From positions 10,540,001 through 10,604,000 of the forward strand of contig NC_065407.1 in assembly GCF_024362695.1 (NCBI RefSeq): a DNA stretch of 64,000 nt, in the 5' to 3' direction. The position numbers and the translations under genes were made by a program. This stretch comes from Pectinophora gossypiella (Eukaryota; Arthropoda; Insecta; Lepidoptera; Gelechiidae). Every line of letters starts with the position of its first letter. Positions within the stretch are counted from its first letter, which is position 1. The notes beneath the pieces were generated by a model that searched no databases, had not been told where the DNA came from, and saw nothing but the letters and a program-made list of their open reading frames with translations. Below, piece by piece: positions 36,901-47,051 of the stretch.

Positions 36901-39900
36901 TTTATATGGGTTAAGTGGTTTTCAGGACGAAAGAAACTTACATTCACCCTATAAAACTTCCAGGTGACCTTTTAATATAATTAAAATTTATTTAATGAAA
37001 TGTAACATCTGTATATTTTTATACAAAAGCGAGGATTTGAAAAATCCCTATTACGTAAGATTACAAAGTTTCAAAAACGTGCCAACAGATGGCGCCTCGT
37101 CAACATTCAGTAAATACAAAGTACAGGTGTATTACGTAAGGCTTTCGGGGAGGAAAAATTTGGAATATCAGTGTATAAATACACTACAGCGTCCTTGGTA
37201 TATGTATGAGCTTTAGCGATCGGGCTTATTTCAGATAGCCAACATCTGTGGTGTTTTTCAATGAGCTACGCCGTAGTAGCTACAATGTTATGATGGAAGC
37301 AACTAAAAATATGTATTTAATTTACCCTATGTATGTTTCAGCCTGATTTTCACCTACCTGTTAGTTATTACATCATGATAATAGTATTTTTTTTTTAGAA
37401 ATATATTTCTTAGCTGACAGGACAGGTGACTAACGCTGAAGGCAGAAAAAGTTTGTAAAAATCAAAATAGAAAAAAAAACTTACTGCAAAAGAACTAAAA
37501 CTAGAAATACATTTGGCTCTTTATCGTTAAAGTTAGTAACCTCTTTCGAAGGAATGTTGTTCTTACGACCCTTCACCGACGATCGTCAATTTAAATACGC
37601 GTTCTATTAACAACTGCCAGAGGACTGACCGCTTTCGTCAGACATCTGCGGACAACCAGCTGCACTTCAGTACAACCTCTGCGTAAATCACTTCGCAAAC
37701 AGAAGAGATTACACGAACCTGCGGGTTGCAACCGCATCTAATTCGAACTCACAATAAGGTTCGGACTTGAGACAGTGTCATTAAATTAAACTTTCATTTG
37801 TCTTCATTTGCTAAACAATAGCTATTATACAGAGCCCCACAGCGGGTGAGTAATCAAGCGTCCCTTTAATTAAGCACAGAAACAGTACCAAGTAATTGGA
37901 TCTGAACAATTGAGTAAACAAATCGAAATGCTAGGTTAATAAATACAGTAAGTAAACACCTTTAGCCGTCAGTGGGCTCGAACCACTATATCAAAAACTA
38001 CGCTTCAATGCACACTATTAACATATTGGTATATGTGTTTTCACTGTGGAAGGGACTATGAATACGTTAGGGCTGGTTACACAAACATAATGAAATTTCT
38101 AAGGTCTCACTTGTACATTCGAAATAGTTATTCATTTATCCATCGTTTATGTTTATTATTAATATTTGAGCTCATGTAATTAAATATGTAACCAACTACT
38201 TACTTGTACTTGTTATGCCAGCAGGTACGCTTACTGTACTAACTAAGCTAATCAATCGTCTAAACTCATTTAAGTACTACCTTAAAACACCACAAGCAAA
38301 AGGTGGTTCTGAACAACACTAATAGCGTTATAAACCTTTAGAGTGTCCATCCAAAATAGTAAGTGCATTTCCTTTGTAGTTCGTATCCTGTGTGCCTGCC
38401 GCCCCCTCTATACCGTTTTAACTCTACTATGTGTAGAATATTGCGCCCCGGTGTATTCATTTCCGACTTCTTGCATTTTTATAACCTTTATACTGTTGCT
38501 ATTTGCCCCTGTAGGCTCGTAGGGCTGGCAAACGGTTTTAAACTGGTAATCGATCGGTTCTAAATATTTACGATTTAATATAAGTTTAGGGCATTTACTG
38601 GAAATTTATGGAAAAAAATATTAAAAACCACGTGTAATTAATAAAAAAAATAAATATTTATAATATTTTGTTAAGTTTTTAGGTATTTATAAGCGCTAAT
38701 ATTTTTAACCCCTGACTCGATGCTATGCAAAGAGGGTTGTTATAAGTTTCATCGAAGCTCCAGAACAGATGGTCCGATTTGAGTACGGATTTTTTTTTTG
38801 TTTGAGCGATTCTCAGATGTAAATAATGAGTCAAAGTCTGATGATGATGGGGTGGTCGAAATGACACAAGATCCCCGAGTTTGGACTTGTGTGATTTGTC
38901 TTAATAGGTTCTCTGACGCAAGGTATTACTGGTTTGTTTTGTACCTAAGGTCTGGTAATTGATCCTGAAGGTATTCCTTCTAGGATCTGAAGAACACAAC
39001 AACAACAGCGGTGTCCGACGCGTCAATAAATAAATTATTTCTAAAGAAGTAGGTAGTAAGTAGGTAAGCAGAACGTTTTTTGTGGTTTTTTTTTACAATA
39101 ATGGTATGCATTCTACATTTAAGTTCAATTCACAGGTAGCAACCCTAATATGCAGTTAAGCGACATCGCGCCACACCCGTACATATTTATATTCATGGTC
39201 TGAGAACCTTTTTATCCCGCGAAATAGTTCTCAGCCATTTTCATGTATGTTCTCTGAGATAGCAACAAACAACCTTACTTTTTTCGCTGTTCCCAATTTG
39301 ATTGCAGGGATTTATTTTTACGGTCAGATTTATAGACAGTTTCGGCGAGATTTGCTGAACGCCAGAATTTTATTCGGCGGACATCTCTTTAAAAAGATGT
39401 AAATGGCACAAAGTTTTGTCACGGAACATTTTTATTTACAATTCAAAGATTCCATTTCCTTTTTTTCTTTTTTTTAATTGGTGGAGAATACCTACGTATA
39501 CTTCTAGTCATGTTCTGTCAATTTTAAATATCTCGTACAAATAAATGGTATAAGTAGTTAAAATAAGAAGTATGAAATATTTCGATTTTCAGTAAGTACC
39601 TAACCTTGAGAACCCTGATAAGAAAACAATTGCAGTTTCGTTTAAGTACCGTAGCTGTCTTCGAAGTTATTTAAAATGCGGAATTTGTAAAAAAAAACAG
39701 TGTTTCTTTTATGATTAATGTACAGTTTCATGACCGGTTCAGCGGTATTCGTCCCTCTTCCAACAAATGATAGTAATTTCCAGCAGGAAATGCATCGAAA
39801 TGGCAAAATGGCCTGCTAAGCGGCGTCCATTTGGCCGGGATTGCTTCCCGAGCTCAAATTTTATATCAATATATTTTAGTGTTTTCGAAAGCTATTTCGT

Positions 39901-40349
39901 TTTGGAATATTTCTCGGCGGTTTTGCCAGTTCGATGAGTATTCATTCACGTAAAAGTGCTCGCGGTCTGTTCGTGAGTGACATGAAAATTAAATACTCTG
40001 GTTTTAGTTTACCGAGCGATACCTAGTCAATTTCAAACTTCCAATACAGCGGCAATAGTAAAACTTTTAAACTCTGATTCTGAAACGTATATTTTAATTA
40101 AAAGTTAGTGTACTCAATAGAAGTATTCACAAAATGCCTTAAAAAATCTAAAATAATAAAAAAAAATAATAAAAAAGATTACTTAGGTAAAATCTATGAC
40201 ACACATATACATTTACAATATACACACATTAACATTAATATTTATTAATCTAAGCTAAAAGTACCATGTATTTTTCAAAGTACATACACATATGATCAGT
40301 TTTGCATACTAAACTTATTTTATCTCCTTTGACATATTTTATACACAAC
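33908..40349. other. Intron-like non-coding DNA
   Basis: No exon is accepted. GC-richer, non-repetitive patches at 34860-35060, 35240-35460 and 35815-35990 look like candidate conserved non-coding DNA. A box B-like GGGCTCGAACCACTATA at about 37978 may be a SINE-head remnant. A stretch at about 38700-38880 (CTATGCAAAGAGGGTTGTTA onward) resembles a dispersed non-LTR tail but was not matched within the window. Confidence 0.35.
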
Positions 40350-40545
40350 CAGTTAAGGATATTGCGTTTATCGGCTTGCTCCGGTGAGGATCTTTAGTAC
40401 GGCTTAATTCTTGATGAATCCTCTGCCATCGTAATCCTTTAATCTCCGTCCTGCATTGCAACACTGCCGGGTTAAGGGGAGGACTCGTCTGTACTTCTCC
40501 GGGATGAAACTTGCAAATTGCAACCGCCAGTATTTTCAATTTCAA
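40350..40545 (-). repeat. Possible repeat remnant with an open minus-strand frame
   Basis: The minus strand is open for 68 codons from an ATG (40543-40545), ending IHQELSRTKDPHRSKPINAI and a few more residues. The sequence is GC-balanced in AT-rich surroundings and begins and ends abruptly. I suspect a transposon-derived fragment, not a gene: there is no promoter, splice site or domain, and no second copy here. Confidence 0.3.
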
Positions 40546-40973
40546 GAATTCAAAATGAAATATTGTTTGGATATTTTGGCGAAAAAATACCGCATAAGTT
40601 TTGAAATATTCTCATTAAATAAGAAAGTTTTAAACTTAAATTAACAAAAAACACATATAATATCAATTACAGCAATGTAAAGTTAATTGGATCATAACTT
40701 TGGATTTCAAGAATCAATATTCAATTGCCTTACAATCTCTGTCGGCGAGCGAGACTCGAACGTGTACGAACAAATAGGGCCAATTTACTCAGTTGCAACA
40801 TAAATTGAGGGACTTGCTAACCTGGCTACAGACTTGGGCATTAATTGAATAGATACGTCCGTTGCCCGCCTCAATCCAACCTTAATCGCACTTGAAAAGG
40901 CCTGATAGAGCCCGACTCCTCAAGCCAGCTAATACGGACACAGTATCGCACTCACACTTTTATCTTGTTAGTT
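40546..40973. other. Non-coding; left flank of the LTR element
   Basis: There is no recognised feature except the target-site duplication at its right end. The target was ordinary AT-rich DNA. Confidence 0.5.
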
Positions 40974-40977
40974 TTAC
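40974..40977 (+). repeat. Target-site duplication, left (TTAC)
   Basis: TTAC precedes the 5' LTR and is repeated directly after the 3' LTR at 47048-47051. A 4-bp duplication fits several Ty3/gypsy lineages. Confidence 0.75.
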
Positions 40978-41301
40978 TGTTAGGTTTTCTGTAATTTTGT
41001 GCGAATTTGTGTTGCCTTCATATGGCAACACTAGGAGAAAGGGTATAAAAAGGCGTGTTTGTCTTTCATTGGGGTTCTTTTGATTCGAGCACGCATCGAA
41101 GGCAGACGTACCATTTTGAACACGTGTACACTTGTGTTTGAGCACGCGTGCGTTTTGGAAATTTAGAGTAAGTAACCAATATACTTATTATTTATTATTT
41201 CAATGGTTGTTTTATTTATAGAGCATGTACCTGAGGCAGCTTTATGTATATCCAGGTATCCGTATGTTAGTTAATGATCATGTTACCGTGGTAATACTAC
41301 A
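40978..41301 (+). repeat. 5' LTR
   Basis: It begins TGTTAGGTTTTC and ends GGTAATACTACA. It has the same length as the copy at 46724 and no difference was found on reading. It contains a small palindrome (TTGCCTTCATATGGCAA) and a TATA box. The AATAAA polyadenylation signal is not obvious. Confidence 0.9.
41044..41050 (+). promoter_or_regulatory. TATA box in the 5' LTR
   Basis: TATAAAA lies 66 bp into the LTR, preceded by AGAAAGGG. It is the best candidate for the RNA polymerase II promoter driving the genomic transcript. The same sequence in the 3' LTR (46790-46796) could drive the flank. Confidence 0.6.
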
Positions 41302-41831
41302 TTTCAGAAGTGGGATCGTATCCATATGTGTTAATTAGGATACACCGTTTTTGAGATATTTTACTTTGGAAATATATCCAAAATATTATAGGGTTATCTG
41401 AAGAATATTTACATGTTGCAATGTTTTCGAGTTCCAGATTATGCCTCTTGAAGAGGAGATCGTTCCACGAAGACGACTGACGAGCCGAGACGAGCCGAGC
41501 CGAGCCGAGCCGAGCTGAGCCGATACAAGCCGGGAGCGCAGCCGAGCCGAGCCGATACAAGCCGGGAGCACAGCCGGAGAGAGAGCCGGGAGTGCAGCCG
41601 GAGAGAGACGTCGCTTCACGCATCGGCACAACGAGCGACACAGCCAACGACGTCGCAGCGAAGGGCAGGAGGTGCGACGTTCGTCGGCAGCTAAGGGAAT
41701 AGAAAGGTCAGATAGCCCTACATTTTCATCTAAAGATGTTCTTAATATTGTTGAATCATTAGTTAACTTAAGATCTTAACCTAATCCGACAGCAGTCGCC
41801 ACATCACATCCTTCCAGTAGTATTATGAACC
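41302..41831 (+). other. Element leader: primer-binding region and GAGCC repeat
   Basis: Immediately after the LTR comes TTTCAGAAGTGGGATCG. A primer-binding site should lie here, but I could not assign a tRNA. From about 41481 to 41607 an imperfect GAGCC/CCGAG pentanucleotide repeat runs into two copies of a unit around GATACAAGCCGGGAGC. The leader has stops in the frame used by Gag, so translation would begin downstream of about 41828. Confidence 0.6.
41481..41607 (+). repeat. Imperfect GAGCC microsatellite
   Basis: At least six consecutive GAGCC or CGAGC units are followed by two direct copies of a ~22-bp unit containing GATACAAGCCGGGAGC. It is very GC-rich compared with the rest of the element. 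On the minus strand it makes spurious Ser/Ala/Arg/Leu-rich open frames. Confidence 0.75.
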
Positions 41832-42540
41832 ATGTTACCCGAATTTGGACCCTCATCGAAAAGTCAAAAGATTGATACTTGGTTAAAGAAAGTTAATGAG
41901 TGTGCCACTGTTTACGGATGCGATGAGAACAACCGTTATCCACTTCGCAATGCAGAAACTGCAGGAGTTGGCCAAAGTTTGGTATGAAAGCTTCAATTCT
42001 ATTTTGTACAGCTGGGCAGAATGGCAGCAAAAGTGGTTAGACGCATTTCCTTTTGAACATGATTATGGCCAATCCCTGGAGGATACGCTTAGGCGAAAGA
42101 GTAGGTTTGGTGAACCGCTAGAGGTTTATTATTATGAAGAATTAGCCATCGTGAACCGGTGTGACATCGAAGGGAAACGAGCCGTGGACTGCATTATCCA
42201 CGGATTAAGTGACAAGACAATTAGATCCAGCGATAAGCGTTACGATGTACGCAGCCTGATCAACTCCATTTTCTGATGAGTAATAAGGAGAACCAACCGC
42301 CGCCCGATCGCTTTCATTTTAATAAAACAAAGTAGTCGACTGAATCCACAGCGGGAAGTAATAATGACAATAGGGATAAATCAGTTAAGACTTCAAAAAA
42401 AAAATTCAAGTTACAAATTATTTTGTTTTAACTGTAGGGAAAAAGGTTACCCGTATCTTAAATGCCCCAAACCTCTGGTCCAATGTACAGGATGTCGTAG
42501 GTTCGGTCATAAAATGGAAACTTGCAGAGTCCCTTTTTTT
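41832..42540 (+). pseudogene. gag remnant (Gag capsid region and zinc knuckles)
   Basis: The Gag frame opens at an ATG at 41832 and shows DTWLKKVNEC. It then shifts near 41930 into the frame carrying AKVWYESF and EWQQKWLDAF, typical of retrotransposon Gag capsids. That frame stops at 42274. After about 90 bp without a usable frame, 42364 onward has two zinc knuckles. The first (CFNCREKGYPYLKC) has Tyr where His is expected. The second (CTGCRRFGHKMETC) is a normal CCHC. Runs of 10 A (about 42395) and 9 T (about 42534) flank the knuckles. Gag would form the particle shell and bind RNA; this copy cannot do so unaided. Confidence 0.8.
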
Positions 42541-42571
42541 TTGAAAACCGTGATAATCTAGGTAACATTCC

Positions 42572-43069
42572 TAAAATCATGCGCATACTTACCTCTAAGT
42601 CGGGCTCAAAATATTTCAATACAGTTAGGGTAAATGACACCTCTATGATATCGTTTATAGATTTCGGTAGCGAAGTTTCGCTCATAAAACAAACAACGAC
42701 ACTGATTTTGGGGTAGACTTGTGATCAACCCCCGACTCCACTAAAAGTTTTGGTAGTGATTTTATTTTGTCCATGGGCAGGACACAGGTTAATTTATGCA
42801 TCGACGGTGTTAGTGCGGATGTTTTGTGTCACGTGGTTGACAGTAATCTGCTCAATTGTCCGATATTAGTAGGACAGTCCTTCACCGAACAGAAGCAGGT
42901 GCTGGTATTCAAGAATGCCAACGAATTGAGGTTTTATTATGATGATGAATTCCCTTTTGCTAACGGTGGTAGTGGTGATACTGCGAATGTAAAGGTCGTC
43001 TCCGCTTCATGCGCAAGATTGAGTGGAGAGGCGATTATCAGAGCTCGTACTGATGTTGTGATTAATTGA
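42572..43069 (+). pseudogene. Aspartic protease remnant
   Basis: The frame containing FIDFGSEVSLIK matches the retropepsin active-site region, where Asp-Ser/Thr-Gly is expected. Here the middle residue is Phe, which should damage catalysis. That frame ends in TAG at 42714. The sequence resumes in another frame at 42767 and shows CHVVDSNLLNCPILVGQ, the distal part of the domain. It then reads through an Asp/Gly-rich linker to a stop at 43067. The protease normally releases the pol enzymes from the polyprotein. Confidence 0.7.
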
Positions 43070-43325
43070 TATGTTAGGCTTGGCGGAAGAGTCGTGGGGA
43101 AGCCAAACCGAGAATTCACGATAGCCGGCGGGTTATACAAAGTAGAGGAAGGTCAGCTCTTTGTTCATATTACCCCATTGTCAGCTTTTGTTATATTGAT
43201 GAAGGTGATATTATAGGTAGATGAAATAGAGTTCAGATTGTCAATCATATTTGTACATCACCCACAGACCTCGTTGGCGAGCATTTAGGTATAGAGCATA
43301 AAGATGTTAACTTTAGCAAAAACGC
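43070..43325 (+). pseudogene. Protease-RT linker with several stops
   Basis: The sequence reads plausibly as element protein in short pieces (GKPNREFTIAGG in one frame), but with several stops before the RT frame resumes. No separate domain is recognised. Confidence 0.4.
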
Positions 43326-43967
43326 TTGAAGAGCCACATAAACGACGTCTATTTTAACATTTTGAACGAATACAAGCATTGCTTCGCGCAATCATTAGAG
43401 GAGTTGGGATGTACAAATATGACTGAAATGAAAATTGAATTGAATATTGAGCGTCCTGTGGTTTACCGGCCTTACATATTGTCGCACAAGGAACGACAAC
43501 AAGTAAGAGAAATGGTTGGTGAGATGATGAATGCGGGGATTGTACGAGAAATTGTATCGGAATATGCGAGTCCAATTATGTTGGTTCGTAAGAAGGACGG
43601 TAAACAAAGGCTCTGTGTTGATTATAGGTTTCTGAATTCAATGACAGTTAAGATAAGGTACCTGATGGCAGTGATTGAAGACGAGATTGCTCGATTAGTG
43701 GGGCAGGCCTACTTTATAACTTTGGATCTGGCATCTGGATACTACCAGGTGCCTATTGCAGAAGAATCGAAACCCTTAAGTTCCTTTATCACCCCAGACG
43801 ACCAATATGAATTTAATCGTATGCCGTTTGGGTTGGCTAACGAACCAGCTGTATTTCAAAGGCTGATGAATAAGGTATTGGTTTCCGCTAGGTTCTCAGA
43901 AGCTACTGCTTACATCGATGACGTATTAACTTACGAAAAGGATGTAGAAGAGTGTTTGGATAGGTAA
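43326..43967 (+). pseudogene. Reverse transcriptase domain, longest intact stretch of pol
   Basis: 213 codons are open, with the expected RT blocks in order: VRKKDGKQRLCVDYR, then LDLASGYYQVPI with the first catalytic Asp, then NRMPFGLANEPAVFQR, then AYIDDVLTY with the Asp pair. All three catalytic Asp residues are retained. The frame starts in mid-protein (no ATG needed) and ends at TAA 43968. The RT copies genomic RNA to cDNA. The domain itself may be close to intact, but it is severed from both neighbours. Confidence 0.9.
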
Positions 43968-44772
43968 GAAAGGGCTTTACAGTTGATAGAAAAGGCAAGC
44001 CTAACTCTGAATTTGGCAAAATGTAATTTCTTACAGCAGAATTATTAACTATTTGGGTTATGATATTAGCGCTGCTGGGGTGCGGCCGGCTGATAAAAAG
44101 ACACAGTCAGTGTTTGATGTTCCTCGTCCCACCAGTCCACATTCCGTCCGCCAATTTCTGGGACTAGTAGGATATTTTCGGAAAATTTATAAGGAATTAC
44201 GCGTCTTTATCACATCCGTTGAATAATTTGCTCAAGAAGGATGTGGAATGGTGTTGGACTGAGGAACAAGAAGCCGCATTTGTTGATCTCAAGAGTAGTC
44301 TGATAGATAGGCCAATCTTAGCCATTTACGACCCGACCGCCGAAACACAGTTGCACACTGACGCCAGTGAAGTGGGCGTCAGTGGAATATTGATGCAGCG
44401 ACGTAATGGAAACGACACCTACCATCCCGTAGCGTACTATAGTCGCCAGATATCTCCAGAAGAGAAAAGGTTTATAAACTTGAGACTCTTGCTATAGTAA
44501 GTTCGCTCAAAAGTTTCGGGTTTATCTTCTGGGTCAGAATTTCAAAATCATGACCGATTGTAGTGCGTTGCGCTCCATGCTTTCCAAACGCGATTTGGTT
44601 AGACGTATTGCCCGCTGGTGGCTGTTTTTTGCTTTTTGAATATCGTGCTGGCACGAAAATGTCGCACGTGGACCTTCTATTTCGGAACCCAATTGAGGAT
44701 CTTAGTTCAATGGAAATTGACGCTGGTCTTTACCCGACGGTTATGTCAATCAATGAGGGGGACAGGTTGTAG
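43968..44772 (+). pseudogene. RT thumb/RNase H remnant
   Basis: After the stop at 43968 the frame changes more than once. HSVRQFLGLVGYF marks the end of the RT/thumb. From 44219 to 44497 a single frame shows EWCWTEEQEAAF and LHTDASEVGVSGILM, the RNase H start with its first Asp. It ends at TAG 44495. Later pieces in other frames, KIMTDCSALRSML and EYRAGTKMSHVD, are the RNase H end and connection. At least three shifts or stops lie in this 800-bp part. Confidence 0.8.
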
Positions 44773-45629
44773 ACTCTTCAATTAGGTGATAGTGAACTGG
44801 GTCGCATTCGGGAATTTCTTACCACTGATATTGATGCAGATGGGTTAAAGTACATAACAGAAAACGAATTCAAATGAGGGCCTATTCCACGTAAACGAAA
44901 AGTCGAGGTGCCTTTTCACACCCTGTACATCACTCACCTTGGACCTTTTTGTGCGATCAAAGAGAGGAAAACTCTTACCTATTGGTAGTCGTAGATGCCT
45001 TTACGAAATTTAAATTTATCAGGCCAGTCAGAAATACCAAAAACAGTTACAACAACGCGAGAATTAGAAGATATTTTCTATACGTTCAGAAACCCAGATC
45101 GAATTATTAGCGACCGCGGTACTTTCTTCACATCGTACGTGTTCAAACGTTTTGCTCGGATAAAGGTATTAGACACGTGTTGAACGCAGTTGCAAGTCCT
45201 AGGTCCAATGGACAAGTAGAGCAGTGTAATCGCACGATGTTAGGGTCGTTAACTGCGCAAAATCTTAATTTTGACAAGAACGTCTGGGATGACAAGATAG
45301 GTAGAGTCCAATGGGGCATGAACACCACCCGTCGGAAGACAACGGGACGGACTGAGGTAAGGTAATGTTTGGACTTCAGATGGATGCGGAAATTAATCCT
45401 ATGTTGAACGAAATAGTATGCGAAACGCAAAATTATACTTTATTGTTAGTTCGGGAATCCCTTAAAGATGTAAAAATTGACGATTCAAAGTGTAACAATG
45501 TTACCTACTGAATAAACATATTTTTGAGATTGAATTTGTTGGGATTGATGACTACTTCATTTAACAAATCGAATGTCACCCTGGATTCACGTTAATGATG
45601 ATAAAGAAAGTAGTGATGAAGATGACTGA
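44773..45629 (+). pseudogene. Integrase remnant lacking the zinc-binding domain
   Basis: After the connection the sequence passes a TGA near 44876 and goes directly to GPIPRKRKVEV and the catalytic core. There is no room for, and no trace of, the N-terminal HHCC domain. In the core, ITHLGPF has Thr where the first catalytic Asp is expected. The second Asp is present in RIISDRGTFFTS. The Glu is present in SPRSNGQVEQCNR. Frameshifts separate these parts. The last recognisable end is an acidic tail, DDKESSDEDD, before TGA at 45627. Integrase would insert the cDNA; this copy is non-functional. Confidence 0.8.
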
Positions 45630-45783
45630 TTGTGTCATTATTATATATAATCAAAAGAAAGTAAGTAGAGGTACTGTTAGTTGGATGAAACTGTAAGATA
45701 TTGTGTATTTAGTAATAGCTTGAGAAGGAGGGCTCATAGCTATTTAGTTAAGGTGACTTTCAATTTTGTGAGGAGGGTTCACA
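45630..45783 (+). other. 3' non-coding part of the element with two purine-loop hairpins
   Basis: Hairpin one pairs AATAGCT (45714-45720) with AGCTATT (45738-45744), with TGAG/CTCA able to pair inside around AAGGAGGG. Hairpin two pairs TTGTG (45766-45770) with CACAA (45780-45784) around AGGAGGGTT. Both repeat the design of the array that follows. Confidence 0.6.
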
Positions 45784-46539
45784 ATTATTTTAATTATCGT
45801 ATATAAGAAGGAAGGGTTTGTATACGATAGTTACAAGTGTGAGAAAGAAGGTTCACACTCAATTGCTTTGCAATAGTTCGTGAGAAAGAAGGTTTGCGAA
45901 CTATTGCCAACTTGAATAGCTTTATAATATTATGATTATTTTAATTATCGTATATAAGAAGGAAGGGTTTGTATACGATAGTTACAAGTGTGAGAAAGAA
46001 GGTTCACACTCAATTGCTTTGCAATAGTTCGTGAGAAAGAAGGGTTTGCGAACTATTGCCAACTTGAATAGCTTCATAATATTATGATTATTTTAATTAT
46101 CGTATATAAGAAGGAAGGGTTTGTATACGATAGTTACAAGTGTGAGAAAGAAGGTTCACACTCAATTGCTTTGCAATAGTTCGTGAGAAAGAAAGGTTTG
46201 CGAACTATTGCCAACTTGAATAGCTTTGTAATATTATGATTATTTTAATTGTCGTATATAAGAAGGAAAGGTTTGTATACGATAGTTACAAGTGTGAGAA
46301 AGAAGGTTCACACTCAATTGCTTTGCAATAGTTCGTGAGAAGGAAGGGTTTGCGAACTATTGACAACTTGAGTAGCTTTATATTATGATTATTTTAATTA
46401 TCGTATATAAGAAGGAAGGTTTGTATACGATAATTACAAGTGTGAGAAAGAAGGTTCACACTCAATTGCTTTGCAATGGTTCGTGAGAAGGAAGGGTTTG
46501 CGAACTATTGACAACTTGAATAGCTTTATATTATGATTA
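45784..46539 (+). repeat. Tandem array: five ~150-bp units, each with three purine-loop hairpins
   Basis: Units start at about 45784, 45936, 46087, 46239 and 46388 and differ by few substitutions and small indels (period 148-152). Each can form three hairpins. The first pairs TATCGTATA with TATACGATA around TAAGAAGGAAGGGTTTG. The second pairs AGTGTGA with TCACACT around GAAAGAAGGT. The third pairs GCAATAGTTCG with CGAACTATTGC around TGAGAAAGAAGGTTTG. Stems differ completely in sequence, but every loop has a GAAGG-type purine tract. There are no long open frames. It lies in the element transcript, upstream of the 3' LTR. Function is unknown. Confidence 0.9.
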
Positions 46540-46723
46540 GAAAGAAGAGCTGATGTTTCACCCCGTAAATGTGATTATATGTCGTTGTACTTTTAGATTT
46601 TAAGTGAAGCTTTGTAACTGTTCTCGATGAGTGTGGAATCACTTGGCCCGCCGAATGTTAGGTTTGAACATTGGACGTTTTGTCTACGTGCATGAGGACA
46701 TGCACGACGTCAGGATGGTCGAA
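46540..46723 (+). other. 3' end of the element interior, up to the 3' LTR
   Basis: A further hairpin pairs CGTGCAT (46687-46693) with ATGCACG (46700-46706) around GAGGAC. CGAATGTTAGGTTT occurs at about 46654 and again at the LTR edge (46720), so the LTR start is partly duplicated 66 bp upstream. I see no good polypurine tract immediately before the LTR; the nearest base context is GGATGGTCGAA. Confidence 0.5.
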
Positions 46724-47047
46724 TGTTAGGTTTTCTGTAATTTTGTGCGAATTTGTGTTGCCTTCATATGGCAACACTAGGAGAAAGGGTATAAAAAGGC
46801 GTGTTTGTCTTTCATTGGGGTTCTTTTGATTCGAGCACGCATCGAAGGCAGACGTACCATTTTGAACACGTGTACACTTGTGTTTGAGCACGCGTGCGTT
46901 TTGGAAATTTAGAGTAAGTAACCAATATACTTATTATTTATTATTTCAATGGTTGTTTTATTTATAGAGCATGTACCTGAGGCAGCTTTATGTATATCCA
47001 GGTATCCGTATGTTAGTTAATGATCATGTTACCGTGGTAATACTACA
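46724..47047 (+). repeat. 3' LTR
   Basis: It is the same length as the 5' LTR and identical as far as I can read. It ends TACTACA at 47047 and is followed by the TTAC duplication. Confidence 0.9.
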
Positions 47048-47051
47048 TTAC
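47048..47051 (+). repeat. Target-site duplication, right (TTAC)
   Basis: This matches 40974-40977. The two copies define the exact ends of the element. Confidence 0.75.

Larger units (their letters stand above)
40978..47047 (+). mobile_element. Complete Ty3/gypsy-type LTR retrotransposon with broken coding region
   Basis: It is 6070 bp long with two 324-bp LTRs (40978-41301 and 46724-47047), both starting TGTTAGG and ending TACTACA, flanked by TTAC. The order Gag, protease, reverse transcriptase, RNase H, integrase fits Ty3/gypsy, not copia. Every coding domain is interrupted, and the integrase zinc-binding region appears deleted. No envelope-type frame is seen. A tandem hairpin array fills the space between integrase and the 3' LTR. 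By eye the LTRs are identical, which implies recent insertion despite the damaged frames. The Gag type and 4-bp duplication recall mdg3/Blastopia-like elements, but that is tentative. Confidence 0.92.

Noticed and set aside
41297..41647. Minus-strand open frames rich in Ser, Ala, Arg and Leu
   Set aside because: They are produced by the GAGCC pentanucleotide repeat read backwards inside the LTR element.
45784..46539. CRISPR-like or satellite array
   Set aside because: The repeats are direct units of ~150 bp without unique spacers, lie inside an LTR element in eukaryotic DNA, and have no cas genes. The hairpin structure explains them better.
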